From Plasmodium coatneyi (Eukaryota; Apicomplexa; Aconoidasida; Haemosporida; Plasmodiidae): a stretch of 64,000 nucleotides of DNA. Under the pieces are notes generated by a model. That model ran no database searches. It worked only from the letters and a program-made list of their open reading frames with translations, and was not told where the DNA came from. The stretch lies in the NCBI RefSeq assembly GCF_001680005.1, contig NC_033569.1, forward strand, positions 1,488,001 to 1,552,000, given 5' to 3'. A program made the position numbers and the translations under genes. This document shows, piece by piece, positions 33,653 through 43,763 of the stretch; position 1 is the first letter of the stretch, and each line of letters opens with the position of its first letter.

Positions 33653-33850
33653 GGTTCTTTTTTTTTATTTGCTAATTGGGAGAAAAAATGAGGTAAGAAA
33701 AAAAGGCAGGGCAGGGCAGAGGAAGGAATTATTGACCAGTAGGAATATGCCTAACGTATGCGAACGGGAAGATGGCCAATGCTCAGTTCGGTCAAATCAT
33801 CACAGTGAAAAGGAATTGCCTTAAAAAAAATTAACAAACTTTCTCACCTC

Positions 33851-33883
<33 letters not shown>

Positions 33884-34435
33884 CACACTCCGTGCTCTCT
33901 TGACCAAATCAGTCAAACTTCTTTTTTTTTTGTTTTTTTTTTCTCATGCTCCCTTTTCCCATGTGCCGTGCATGCCAAGTAAAAAAAAAAAAAAAAGTGC
34001 GTTAGCTGTGCGGAAATTTGCTAAGGTGGGAATACACATGGGGAAAGGGGGGAATGTTACCATATGTGAACACGTATGTTAACATGCGCGCGTGCCGAAC
34101 GAACTGAAATGCATGCAGCGAAACTACTAATGAGCAAAGTCGCTAATCCGATAATCCGCTTCACCGCGAAATGGTCAAAAAATGCCAATGCAAGGCAACA
34201 CCAATGAGCGTAAGGTGCGGCTCAACTGGCCAAGCGCGAAAAAAAAAAAAAAAAAAAAAAAATTCCCTCGATTGGAGTAGGCGAACGGAACTGATGCCCC
34301 CTATCTCGAGCGTGGAGTGACCCTTTTGGTTGTGTAACACCTTAACCACACGCACACACACAGTCAGGTGCGCACTTTCGTCACGACGAAACAATGATTT
34401 GTAAAAGAAAAGAACAAAAAAAGGAAAAAGGTGAA
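33653..34435. other. intergenic, no gene seen
   Basis: This is the ASF1 upstream region with two very long A-tracts (33855-33883, 33979-33995) and one at 34239-34262. No supported gene. Confidence 0.45.
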
Positions 34436-34775
34436 CTATTTTTTAATGACCCCCTCACCCTTTTGGAGAGTCAACGTTCGGGTTGTCTTCAGGGCTGAAA
34501 CAGAGTTATGATGAACAAGGCATGTGCGGAGAGGGGGACATATGGCCACCCATGTTGTGTGTGCAAGGTAAAGCCCACAAAACAAAAAAAAAAAACCTAC
34601 CGCATGATGCTTCATACGAGGTAAGCGGGACCCCCTCGAAGGAGTAAACATCATTTATAAAAATGGTAAAAAAAAAAAAGTTACAAAATTTCGCATCGTA
34701 CATGTGTACATACAGCTCTTGCTCCACAAATGGGAAGCCCCACAAATGCTGCTTCGTCAATCTAGACATTTCCAT
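34436..34775 (-). CDS. candidate small two-exon gene, unknown function
   Basis: The frame from 34775 to 34601 has a start codon in good context and reads MEMSRLTKQHLWGFPFVEQ..., with a donor (CG|GTAGGT). It can join 34494-34436 after acceptor TTTCAG with matching phase 1, giving 77 aa ending QKGEGVIKK. The first ~30 residues and FEGVPLTSYEAS look like normal coding sequence, and the poly-T encodes a short NFFFFTIFI core. I do not recognise the protein. It sits in the gap between ASF1 and UTP18 on the same strand. It could be a small conserved protein missed by annotation, or chance. Nothing here indicates function. Confidence 0.4.
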
Positions 34776-35163
34776 CGTTAAGCAGCGGAGGAATCTCCTC
34801 AGTTCAAGTTATGCGGTTTCTCCTTTTTCCATAAAATAAACACCGTAATGTAGTCACATCCACAAGGGCGTATGGGTAATTATGGCTATTTTTTGCTCCC
34901 CCTACACTTTTTTTTAATAGTGTCAACTGAAGGATGCAAACCGCTTCGGCGTGTTCAGCTGGTCGTTTTAACTTCTCTCCCCCCTCTGGAGTGATAGAGT
35001 GCTAACAATTCCATCTCTATATGTCCCACTTTATTTGGGACAAATTTAATATAAGTTTGACAAAAAAGCAAAAAGGAAAAAACAAAAAGGCTTTACAAAA
35101 TGGGAAAAGTTCTCCCCAAGTGGGGGAGCAAACTCACACCGGCGTCCGCCTCGCAGTGTTGGT
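34776..35163. other. intergenic, no gene seen
   Basis: This is the region downstream of UTP18 (which ends at 35164) and upstream of the small candidate gene. No ORF or repeat of note. Confidence 0.45.
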
Positions 35164-37046
35164 TTAACCCCCCCCTGTGGCCACAGGGCCGGCCCCAAAA
35201 AGGTCATACACGTAAAACGAATTTGCCTTAACGGAGAAACACATATTATCGCCACCGTTGAAAAAATCCGCAGCAAGCACATTGTATCTCACATTGTTAT
35301 TAAACCAAGGCACGTTACAATACACATAATTTGTATGCAGGTCGATCAGCTTAATACCATTCTTTGCCAGCTTGGTATAATATAAGAGGCAATTGTGGGA
35401 GGGGTTAAATATAGCATTACTAACTGGGAGCGTCAGATTTTTAAAGCTCTTAATGGGGGCCGTCAAATTGTCCACATGGAATAAATTAAGGAAGCCGCTA
35501 AATGAACCCGTAACGATATAATCATTATGGATGGTAAAACATGATGGGAAGACTGAGTAGTTATCTACCACTCGGGTGATTAATTTATTTGTGTTCAGAC
35601 ACCAGTTGTATAGGTTACCCTTACTGTCAATGGCAAATAAGGTGTTTGTTTTTTTGTGGAAATTCATACCAATACATTTATAATCCATTTCGAAATTCTT
35701 CACGACGTCAAAACTTCTTGTGTCGTAGATATTTATCTTCCTGCTCCGCCTGAAGGATATGCCATACAGGTGATCGCTACTATGTTGGGATAGGTCATTA
35801 TTCTCCTCATTTTTTGTGTCAAAGAATTTTATTTCCATGGGGATCACACGTCCAGCGTTTCCAGGATGAATGCGATTTTTGTATACAACCCTGTAAGGAA
35901 GGGAACAAAGGGGATGAAATGTAGTGAACTATAAACAACACAGCATATTGACATCGCTTGCAGAAGGAAATATATATGGTATGCCAAACCGTTCCACGCG
36001 CAATAAACAACCCCTCACTCCGCAACCGCTTGTACTTACCCCTTTTCCAAATTATAGTTCCGAACGTAGTTATCATGCATGAGGATGTATACGCTTCCGT
36101 TGCTTTCGTGCACATGACCGATCCTCCCTCGGAAGGAAACCTTCTTCGACATGCTGAGCAACCTCTCCTTGTACTGAAGCACATACAAATCGGAGTTATA
36201 CACAGGCAGAATTAAATTTGCCTTGGGCATGCCCACTAGCTGTCTAATTTTCTTATCCTCAATTTGATGAAAAGTAAATTTCTGTAAGTAATATTTCAAA
36301 AATATGTTTTTTTCATTCATTTTATTTAGTCGCTTCTTCTTCTTTATGTGAGAATCCATTTCCTTGTTATCAAAGATGTATATGTCTTCCATTCTTATGG
36401 TGGATGCTGCGTTTTTTTGTTCCTCCCCCTCGTACGTTTCGATATCCACTTTTTCGATGTACTTTTCGAAATAATTTTCGCTATGTTCATTTTTGATCAA
36501 GTGTTCTTCATCCGTTTCATGTCCTATTTCGACTTGGTCTCCGTCTAGGCTTTCTTCATCCTCCGATTCGGCGGCAAACCCTCGGGAACGGCTATTCCAG
36601 CCCCCCTCCAACACATCATCATCCGAGTCATGCCACACTTTGTTGCTCCGTACATGGCGTAACTTCTTCTGGCCTTCTTCCTGTTTGTCTTCTTCCCCTA
36701 CGTCATCATCATCGTTGAGATAATTGCCAAAGTCGAAAAAACCTTCCTCCTGGTCGCCTCGTCCATTTTCTTCTTCTCCACATGGGTTATCATTTTTTAT
36801 AATTATAGATGCCTCCTCGGGGGAAGATGCTCCATCTTCATTTGGTCCGTCAAAATTTGTATGACGAACGCGCCTCCAGTTTTTGTTTTCCACATAAGTG
36901 GTATTATTATCACTTTTTATTATTTCCACCCTGCCGTTCCTTTGCGCAACGGCCTTTTGCTTTATTAACTGATCCTCCTCCTCGTTGTCACTTAAAAACG
37001 TGTCAGTAATTATGACATCGTCGTCCTGGATTATGGAGCTATCCAT
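35164..37046 (-). CDS. UTP18: UTP18-like WD40 protein, U3 processome
   Basis: The two-exon model is 36040-37046 and 35164-35890 (donor GTAAGT, acceptor TTACAG, phase 2), 577 aa. Residues 1-230 are very acidic (Asp/Glu runs such as NDDDDVGEEDKQEEG), typical of nucleolar processome factors. A short helical region with basic clusters follows (KKKKRLNKMNEKNIFLKYYL). From about residue 290 a seven-bladed WD40-like propeller is read: RIGHVHESNGSVYIL, HLYGISFRRSRKINIYD, KCIGMNFHKKTNTLFAID, DYIVTGSFSGFLNLFH, then LPVSNAIFNPSHNCLLYY. The order and spacing of these blades match UTP18, including the LT..V(S/T)...FNP blade near the end. UTP18 works in the t-UTP/UTP-B arm of the 90S pre-ribosome and recruits the exosome cofactor in yeast. 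The intron falls inside the propeller. Confidence 0.85.
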
Positions 37047-38328
37047 GTTGTTCTGCGTGGATTGGGCAGACTACACTTGTTTGGGTGGCTCGCTCGCACT
37101 GTACGAAAGCGCGAAATGCATATATCTCTACTTGACAGGATGCATGGATCATTACATTCGTAAATTTGTACTTTTGTATACCCTCCAGGATGGATCAATC
37201 TGTCGATTGTTCATTTTTTTTTTTTTTTTGAACTGTTTATACTTTTTTAAAACAACATGAGAATGTACAGAATTGCGGCAAACTTGCCACCTGGAAGGAA
37301 CGCCTAAACAAAACTCCGCTGTTGAAATTAAGGCAAATTACATTACCGCATTTTCTTTTTTATGTTGTTTTTTAATGGGTAGTACATTTCTTCCGTTATT
37401 TCTATTTCTTAAATTTTTCGCTTTTTTATAATTAAAAAATTGGGGGGACAGTGGCTAGCCAATTTACAGCGGAATATTTTTTTTTTTTTTTTTTTTTCCC
37501 CAAGCGGAGAAATTTTACAAGAACCGTTCAGGTGGAATTTTTTTTGGAAATTTTTTTATCCGCCCGGCATACATATGGGTACCTTCCCACTGGCAATACT
37601 TCGGACGTACATTCGAACATTTCCCCGTGAACTTTCCGTTTTCATGCCAACTAGGAGGAAGTGACAATTCGCAGAAGTATTCTCCTTTTGGACGACTCCT
37701 GATCGGTACAACAACGTAGCTTCGCAGAGGATTAAGACCCCCGTGGGGAGTTTAAAAAAAAAAAAAAAAAGGCTTCAAAAAGTTACTGCCAAAATATGTT
37801 GGCATGCCGACTAATTCACACGAACCGTTTTATTTTCCATGAATTTGTTTTTTTTAAAATGGTTAAACTGAAACTTTGAAGGGGAAGAAATTTATATCTT
37901 ACTCGAACATGTTGTCCATCATTATATGCATGTGCGTGTAGGATGTTTGACTTTTGTAGAGCGCGCGTTACATGGTGTGAAATTAACCAGTGAAAGGAAG
38001 CACATGGAAAAGAGAACACGCAAAAAGGTAACAGCACGCGTAAAATCTACACAACAATGAAAACTTCTTCTGCACACATATGTAATTATTTTTTGCTAGC
38101 CTTCGTCATGCCTCCCCAGCAGAACGAATGCATTATTTAACAAAGTGGCTGATTCGTTCGTCAGAAAGGAACCCCAAAGAAAAACAAAATTACAACGCAA
38201 TTGCAATTCTTTTCGATTCCATATTGGCAATTTAAAATGCCTCAATTTTTTTTTTTTCTCATTTTAGCATTAGGGAAACAAGTTTGTAATATTCTCTGAA
38301 ATTTTTGTTACTCTTGCCTTTTTGTGTA

Positions 38329-38361
<33 letters not shown>

Positions 38362-38669
38362 TATTCTTTTTAGAACGATTCACATAATTTCTTTCTTTGC
38401 ATACAAAAATGGGAAGGGCAGATAAGCGTGAAATGTGTGCATACACGGTGAGTAAAGGGATTTCTCGTACAATTCGTATGGGCATGTGAAGGTGACTACA
38501 TGCATAGGTGTGTACATACATATATATATCCATATGTGAGTCGAATTAATTGCCGAACAGCGTCCAAGCGGATCGCAGACACCGCGTAGGAAGCCCGCTG
38601 CCAGGGTTACAACGTAACAACGTACAAACGTATAAAAGAGTACCAACATATACATGGAACATTCCGCGT
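37047..38669. other. intergenic, no gene seen
   Basis: This lies between the UTP18 start and the PABP1 stop (both minus strand). It holds several T- and A-tracts (37218, 37480-37497, 38330-38359), including one A-run of about 29 bases. No ORF with real codon use. Confidence 0.5.
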
Positions 38670-41333
38670 CTACTTGGCCTTCTGCAGCACGACAAGCGCC
38701 TCGTCAATTTTCTTCTTCAGCTGCTCCTCATTTTCCAGCAAAATTAGCAGCTCGGAGTTGTCCATCTCCAACATCATTCCCGTGATTTTTCCAGCTAAAG
38801 TTGGGTGGTAGTTTGCAACCAGGGGGAATAAGTTTTCTCCCAAAACTTGCTTCTGCATGGAGGGAGGTGCAGACGCCAACGCAGCAGCAGTTAAAGTCGA
38901 GTTGTTGTTAAAGTTCACGTTCATGTTATTAATTGGGTTCACTTTATTTGCATTTTTGTTTGGCATTTCCATACGGTTTCTTGCTTGTGATGTGAATTTG
39001 AAGTTTCCATTTGGAGGTACCTGTTGTTGCATTTGTTGGGCCGCCTTCTGTTGTGTCTGTTGTTGTTGTGATGGTTGTTGCGTCTGTTGTTGTGGTGGAG
39101 GTGGTCCCTGGTGGTTCATCTGGTTGGCCTGAGCAGTGTTCTGCTTACCTACCATGTTGAGAGGTATCTGTTTCTGGTTTGGCATGTTTCCCATATTTCC
39201 TCCTCCCATATTTCTACCCGCTCTGTTGTTCATGTTCCTCATATTATTGTTCAACATTTGATTGTTTCCAGGCTGTTGTTGCATCGGTTGGTTGTTGTTG
39301 TGTTGTCCTGGTGCGTTCATATTCTGTTGTTGTGGATTTGCTTGTCCTAGTGCGTTCGGATATTGGTGTCCTGGGTGCAGTTGGGAGTTAACCTTATTCT
39401 GATTCATACTGTTATTCATCATGTTGGCTCCTCCTTGTGCGTAGAATCTCATTTGGTTCATCTGTCCTCTTAAATTCGCATTGAAATTTAGTTGCTGTTG
39501 AGCTGCCTGTTGGTGAACCACTTGTTGTTGTGCCGCTTGTTGATGTCTCCAGGAAATGAGGTTATTCTGGTTAAATGGAGTTAAAACAGGTCTACCATAA
39601 TTTAAAGTGTTCTGATTAAACTGCATCTGTGGGGACTGTGGGTTTGGGTATTGCATGGGAGAATTTAATGCATTATTCATGTGGTGCCTTATGGGGTGCA
39701 TGCGGAATCGTTGTTGTAGTCTAGATAATCTTTGTTCTCTCTTTTCTGCCAAACCAACGTATAGGGGTTTTCCATTGATGATTTTCAGGTGCATTTCTGT
39801 TACTGCTTTGTTTGCTTCTTCTTGTTGTGCGAAGCAGACAAAACCGAACCCTTTGCTTTGTTCCTTGTCGTCTCTCATGACCTTTGCTGAGGTTATGGTG
39901 CCATATGGTTCAAACAGTTCCTTCAATGTTTGGTCGTCAATCGCATCGTCCAAATTTTTTATATACAGATTTACACCCTGGTGTTTGTTTTTACTTTCCA
40001 TGTTGAGGTTATCAAATTTGGCCTTCAGAATGGCATGTCTTCTGGCTCTCGACTGATGAGGTCCTACATATAGGATGTTAGGACTGTCTGCGTTCTCTGA
40101 ACCACTTTCCTTTTTACTAATTGCATTTGTGCTTTCTCCTTGTGCGGCTGCATTTGCTCCAGCGCTATTTCCTGCGTCTTCCTTCGCGTTGGCAGCTGCA
40201 TCTGTGGAAGTGGCCCCTGATGCTTCATTGGCCTTATCGTCAGATTCGTCATTGTTGCCTTCTTTTGCCTTGGCGGATTCTGACGTTGCTGCGGTGGTGT
40301 TAGCTGCTCCTTCAGTTTCTTCTCCACTTTTGCCAGCCTCACCAGCGGTAGCAGCTTTGTTGTCCCCCTTCGCATCTACTGCTGCTTTACCGCCTTCAAC
40401 TTCTGCCCCATTAGCGTCCGCACTAGCGTTGCCAGCCCCGCCATTTATACCTGCACTTCCACTCTCTGCTTCTTCCTTTTTCGCATCGTAGGTATGATCT
40501 ATCTGCCCATCATCGGTGATCTTCTTTCCGTTCAGATTTTCCATAGCATTTTTTGCACTCTCCGAATCAGCATAATTGATGAAGCAAAATTTCCTATTCT
40601 TATTATCCGTCTTCACAATCATGGACGTAATTTCTCCATATGGACTAAAGAGCTGCTTCAAATGTGCCTCAGTAACACTGTCTGGGAAATTCTTCACATA
40701 CAGGTTCGTAAATTTAGTATCGTTTGTAGCTCTCTCCGACCTTTTTATAAAATGGCCTACATATACATTCTTCGATCCTAGCTGAATTCCATTCACCTTT
40801 TCGATGGCTTCCTTTGCACTCTCCTCATCCTCATAGTGAACGAACCCATAGCTTTTGCTCTTTCCAAATTCATCCGTTGCAACTTTACATGAGAGAATAT
40901 TTCCAAACATGCTGAACGTATCAAATAGCGCCTTATTATCTATAGACTTGTCTAGATTTTTCACGAAGATATTACCTGCACCACTTTTTCTCAAAGATGG
41001 ATCTCTGTGACTCCACATGAGTCTAGCTGGCTGTCCCTTAATGTTTGTATAGTTTAATGTGTCCAATGCTCTTTCCGCGTCTGCTAAGTTGTGGTAATTC
41101 ACATATGCGTAACCAAGTGATTTTCTTGTCACGCTGTCTCGACATACTCTTATGGATGACACATGTCCAACGGTGTTGAAAATTTCGTACAGGACTGCCT
41201 CGGTCACGTCCTCATTTAGGTCCCCTACATACAGGGAGGCGGTGGAAAAACTTGGGTGCATAATATTCGTTCCAGTGGCCAGCATCTTGTCAACTTGGGG
41301 GGGCTCCTTCGTGATTTGAAAAGGGGTCACCAC
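38670..41333 (-). CDS. PABP1: polyadenylate-binding protein 1
   Basis: This is a single exon of 887 aa if started at 41333. The Met at residue 17 (41285, MLATGTNIMHPSF) is an equally plausible start. RRM1 is about 32-109 (SLYVGDL, SLGYAYVNY), RRM2 120-197 (NIFVKNL, SYGFVHYED), RRM3 begins at 208 (NLYVKNF, KFCFINYAD) and RRM4 is 454-531 (NLYIKNL, GFGFVCFA). RRM3 is interrupted before its last strand by a ~135-residue Ala/Glu/Asn/Gly insert (about 284-418). The strand resumes as ILYVGPHQSRARRHAILKAKF. A Gln/Asn/Met/Pro-rich linker follows. The last 60 residues are an MLLE (PABC) domain: LGENLFPLVANYHPTLAGKITGMMLEMDNSELL. The protein binds poly(A) tails, eIF4G and PAM2 partners to support translation and mRNA stability. 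Antisense frames inside it are shadows. Confidence 0.96.
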   Translation of the reverse strand: MVTPFQITKEPPQVDKMLATGTNIMHPSFSTASLYVGDLNEDVTEAVLYEIFNTVGHVSSIRVCRDSVTRKSLGYAYVNYHNLADAERALDTLNYTNIKGQPARLMWSHRDPSLRKSGAGNIFVKNLDKSIDNKALFDTFSMFGNILSCKVATDEFGKSKSYGFVHYEDEESAKEAIEKVNGIQLGSKNVYVGHFIKRSERATNDTKFTNLYVKNFPDSVTEAHLKQLFSPYGEITSMIVKTDNKNRKFCFINYADSESAKNAMENLNGKKITDDGQIDHTYDAKKEEAESGSAGINGGAGNASADANGAEVEGGKAAVDAKGDNKAATAGEAGKSGEETEGAANTTAATSESAKAKEGNNDESDDKANEASGATSTDAAANAKEDAGNSAGANAAAQGESTNAISKKESGSENADSPNILYVGPHQSRARRHAILKAKFDNLNMESKNKHQGVNLYIKNLDDAIDDQTLKELFEPYGTITSAKVMRDDKEQSKGFGFVCFAQQEEANKAVTEMHLKIINGKPLYVGLAEKREQRLSRLQQRFRMHPIRHHMNNALNSPMQYPNPQSPQMQFNQNTLNYGRPVLTPFNQNNLISWRHQQAAQQQVVHQQAAQQQLNFNANLRGQMNQMRFYAQGGANMMNNSMNQNKVNSQLHPGHQYPNALGQANPQQQNMNAPGQHNNNQPMQQQPGNNQMLNNNMRNMNNRAGRNMGGGNMGNMPNQKQIPLNMVGKQNTAQANQMNHQGPPPPQQQTQQPSQQQQTQQKAAQQMQQQVPPNGNFKFTSQARNRMEMPNKNANKVNPINNMNVNFNNNSTLTAAALASAPPSMQKQVLGENLFPLVANYHPTLAGKITGMMLEMDNSELLILLENEEQLKKKIDEALVVLQKAK

Positions 41334-43763
41334 GTGTACGTAGCGGTAAGTAAATATAAGCAGCGCTTAAACACAGCTTTTTCTCTCCTCGTTCGCAAAC
41401 TCGGGAGACGCAGAAAAAATAAAAAAAAATTAAAATTTAGCACGCACAACTGAAGTAACACCCAAAATGTGCATTCACGTACACCTAATGCGATGCAGAG
41501 CGGTCGCCAAAGACACTCCCTCAGATGAATAAATTGAAATAAATTAAAAGGCAACGGGTGGGTTAAAATTACCAGGGGGTAAAAATATATACTACCCTAT
41601 GTATATTTGCTAATTTGTTTTTATAGCCTTCCGGTTCGCCTCAGCGTCCACACAGTCGCGCATGCTCAAGCGTATACAATTGTGTTATGCATGTAATGTT
41701 ACTAATGTATTTCCTACGCATGTAATCAAACCCCGTACACGTATGCGTCGATTTGCCAATTTAAATGTACACTGACATAAATCCGCACGTGTCGTTCCTA
41801 TATACTCCTTTTCGTAACTTAACCTCGCGCAGGCGGGAAGATATATATACGGATGTGGGTGGTTGGCAGCTGTACATGTAGGCAGGGTAACGTTCGCGCA
41901 AGTATACAAAGCGCCTTCGTATGTACACTATGTATTCACGTGGGTATGCATGAATATGCAAATATGGAAAAAGGTAAATACGTATTATATATGTACTTAT
42001 TTTTGTGCTTATATTTGAGCGTATTTTTGTTCGTATTTTTTGGTATGCTTATCTGTTTGCTGGTTCTTCCTTCGCCAAAGCTGCTTCCTTCTACCTCCTT
42101 TGATGCTTTTTTTTTTTTCTTTTTTTCCTTTTTTTTTGTAGTTTTTTCCTTTCCAGGGGTTTTTATACTGTTTATTTGTTTTGTTTATATGCTTATGCTA
42201 TTTTTTTTAACATTATAGCCTTTTATTTTACGTTTTTTTTGGTTTTTTATGAGTTTCATATTTTTATAAAGTTTTTGGTTTTTTTTTTTTTTTGTAAATT
42301 TTTTTTAATTATATTTTTAAGGGTATAAATTTTTTTTTCCTTTTTTTTGAAATACGAAATGGTGTGGGGCGCGTGAACAAAAAATAAATTTCGCAGTCGG
42401 AAAAAAAAAGAAAAAAAAAAGCGGAATGCGCGCGAGAATGGACATACGGCGACGTGACCGAACGTACCGACGAACATATTACGAACGCCGCGCTTCATAC
42501 ATACGTATTGCTACTTTATTTGTCCCGACTATTGCGCATACAATATGCTCGAGCAGGGGTGACGCGATATGCGGGTAAAGATACTCAAGTCAATGCTTAA
42601 CCGCAGATTTTAATAAGAAGGCGTGGATGGGCGCACGCGGCAATTCCAGCGGGCTTCTGCCGGACGATAATCGCGTACGCAAAAAGGGAAAAAAAAGGAA
42701 AGATGGATTATATAATCGTAGCAGCAGCGGTAAGTAGTAATACATATATGTACCCCGCTGTAGTCCCTTATTTTTTTTTATTTTATTTTTTTTGCGCAAA
42801 AAAAGGAACTAGCCTAAGTTGAAGGCTTCAAGCAATTGGTACCCCTCATGCGAGGCCGTACTACGCTATTTTGTTCGCAGCGTACGTTATCGCCTTTTTA
42901 GGCGTATATTTGCCTGCCGCATTTTACCCCCATTTTTCCTATTTTTATGTAGCCCCTATTTATACGCAACATTTGCATACCCTTTTTTGCGTATATATTA
43001 TCTTCCCCCCGTGTTTAATCACCCCCATGCCGCGCGCATCAGAAGCAGCCACCTAACAGTTGACATGAAGAAGAGAAAAGGCCAAAAAAGGGGCCCCTCC
43101 AAAATATATAATACTCCTCAGACAGAATGTATGCATATTTCCGCCAATCGACTTCGCAAAAAATAATCCTCCCCCCCCCCGCCAAGGGGCACAACATAAC
43201 CTTATTATGCAATAACTACATAATTTATTTATCTAATTTTTTTTTTTACCCCCCTGGTGACAAAAAAAAAAAAAAAATCCCCCAATGGCTTTTCTTTCCC
43301 CTTGTTCTTCATCTCTATATCTACTTCCCCTTTTTTTTTTCTTTTTTTTGGATAATGTTTATGATGAAAGAATTTTATAAATATTGGGTAGAAACTTCAG
43401 ATAGTCGGAATTTTGTTTAAAGAAAAAAGAAAGAAGGGCGCAAGCAGAAGTGTACACAATGATTAAATTTAGAAAGGGAAAGGAAGAGAAGGAATTATTA
43501 TGTTAAAGTAAGAAAAGTTACAAAGATAAAAGTTTGTGAAAGAAAAGTAACTAAAAATTTTGCTTCTTCAATGAAGAAGTTGCAAACAAGTAAAAATTAA
43601 ATATTAAAAAGCTTACCAACAAATCAGTTAACTAGAAAATTTACCAAAAAATCGGAATAAAGGGAAAATTTCTTTCCTTTTCACTTATATTAATTGCACA
43701 TAAACACGTAAACAATTTAATACACAAAACGAAAAAAAAAGAAAAAAAAAAGAAAAATATATA
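41334..43763. other. PABP1 upstream region and SICAvar 3' flank
   Basis: No gene is supported here. The first ~700 bases are PABP1 5' UTR/promoter with mixed composition. From 42100 to 42420 the strand is extremely T-rich, then turns to A-tracts. From 43486 to 43740 an A/G-rich block contains ACCAACAAATCAGTTAACTAG (43615-43635). This matches a block in the 3' flank of the kir gene at 8646 (8410-8430). The change in composition near 43100-43480 probably marks the edge of the SICAvar island. Confidence 0.5.

Noticed and set aside
40075..40491. Plus-strand 138-residue Ala/Ser-rich frame inside PABP1
   Set aside because: It is antisense to the Ala/Glu low-complexity insert of PABP1, with no independent support.
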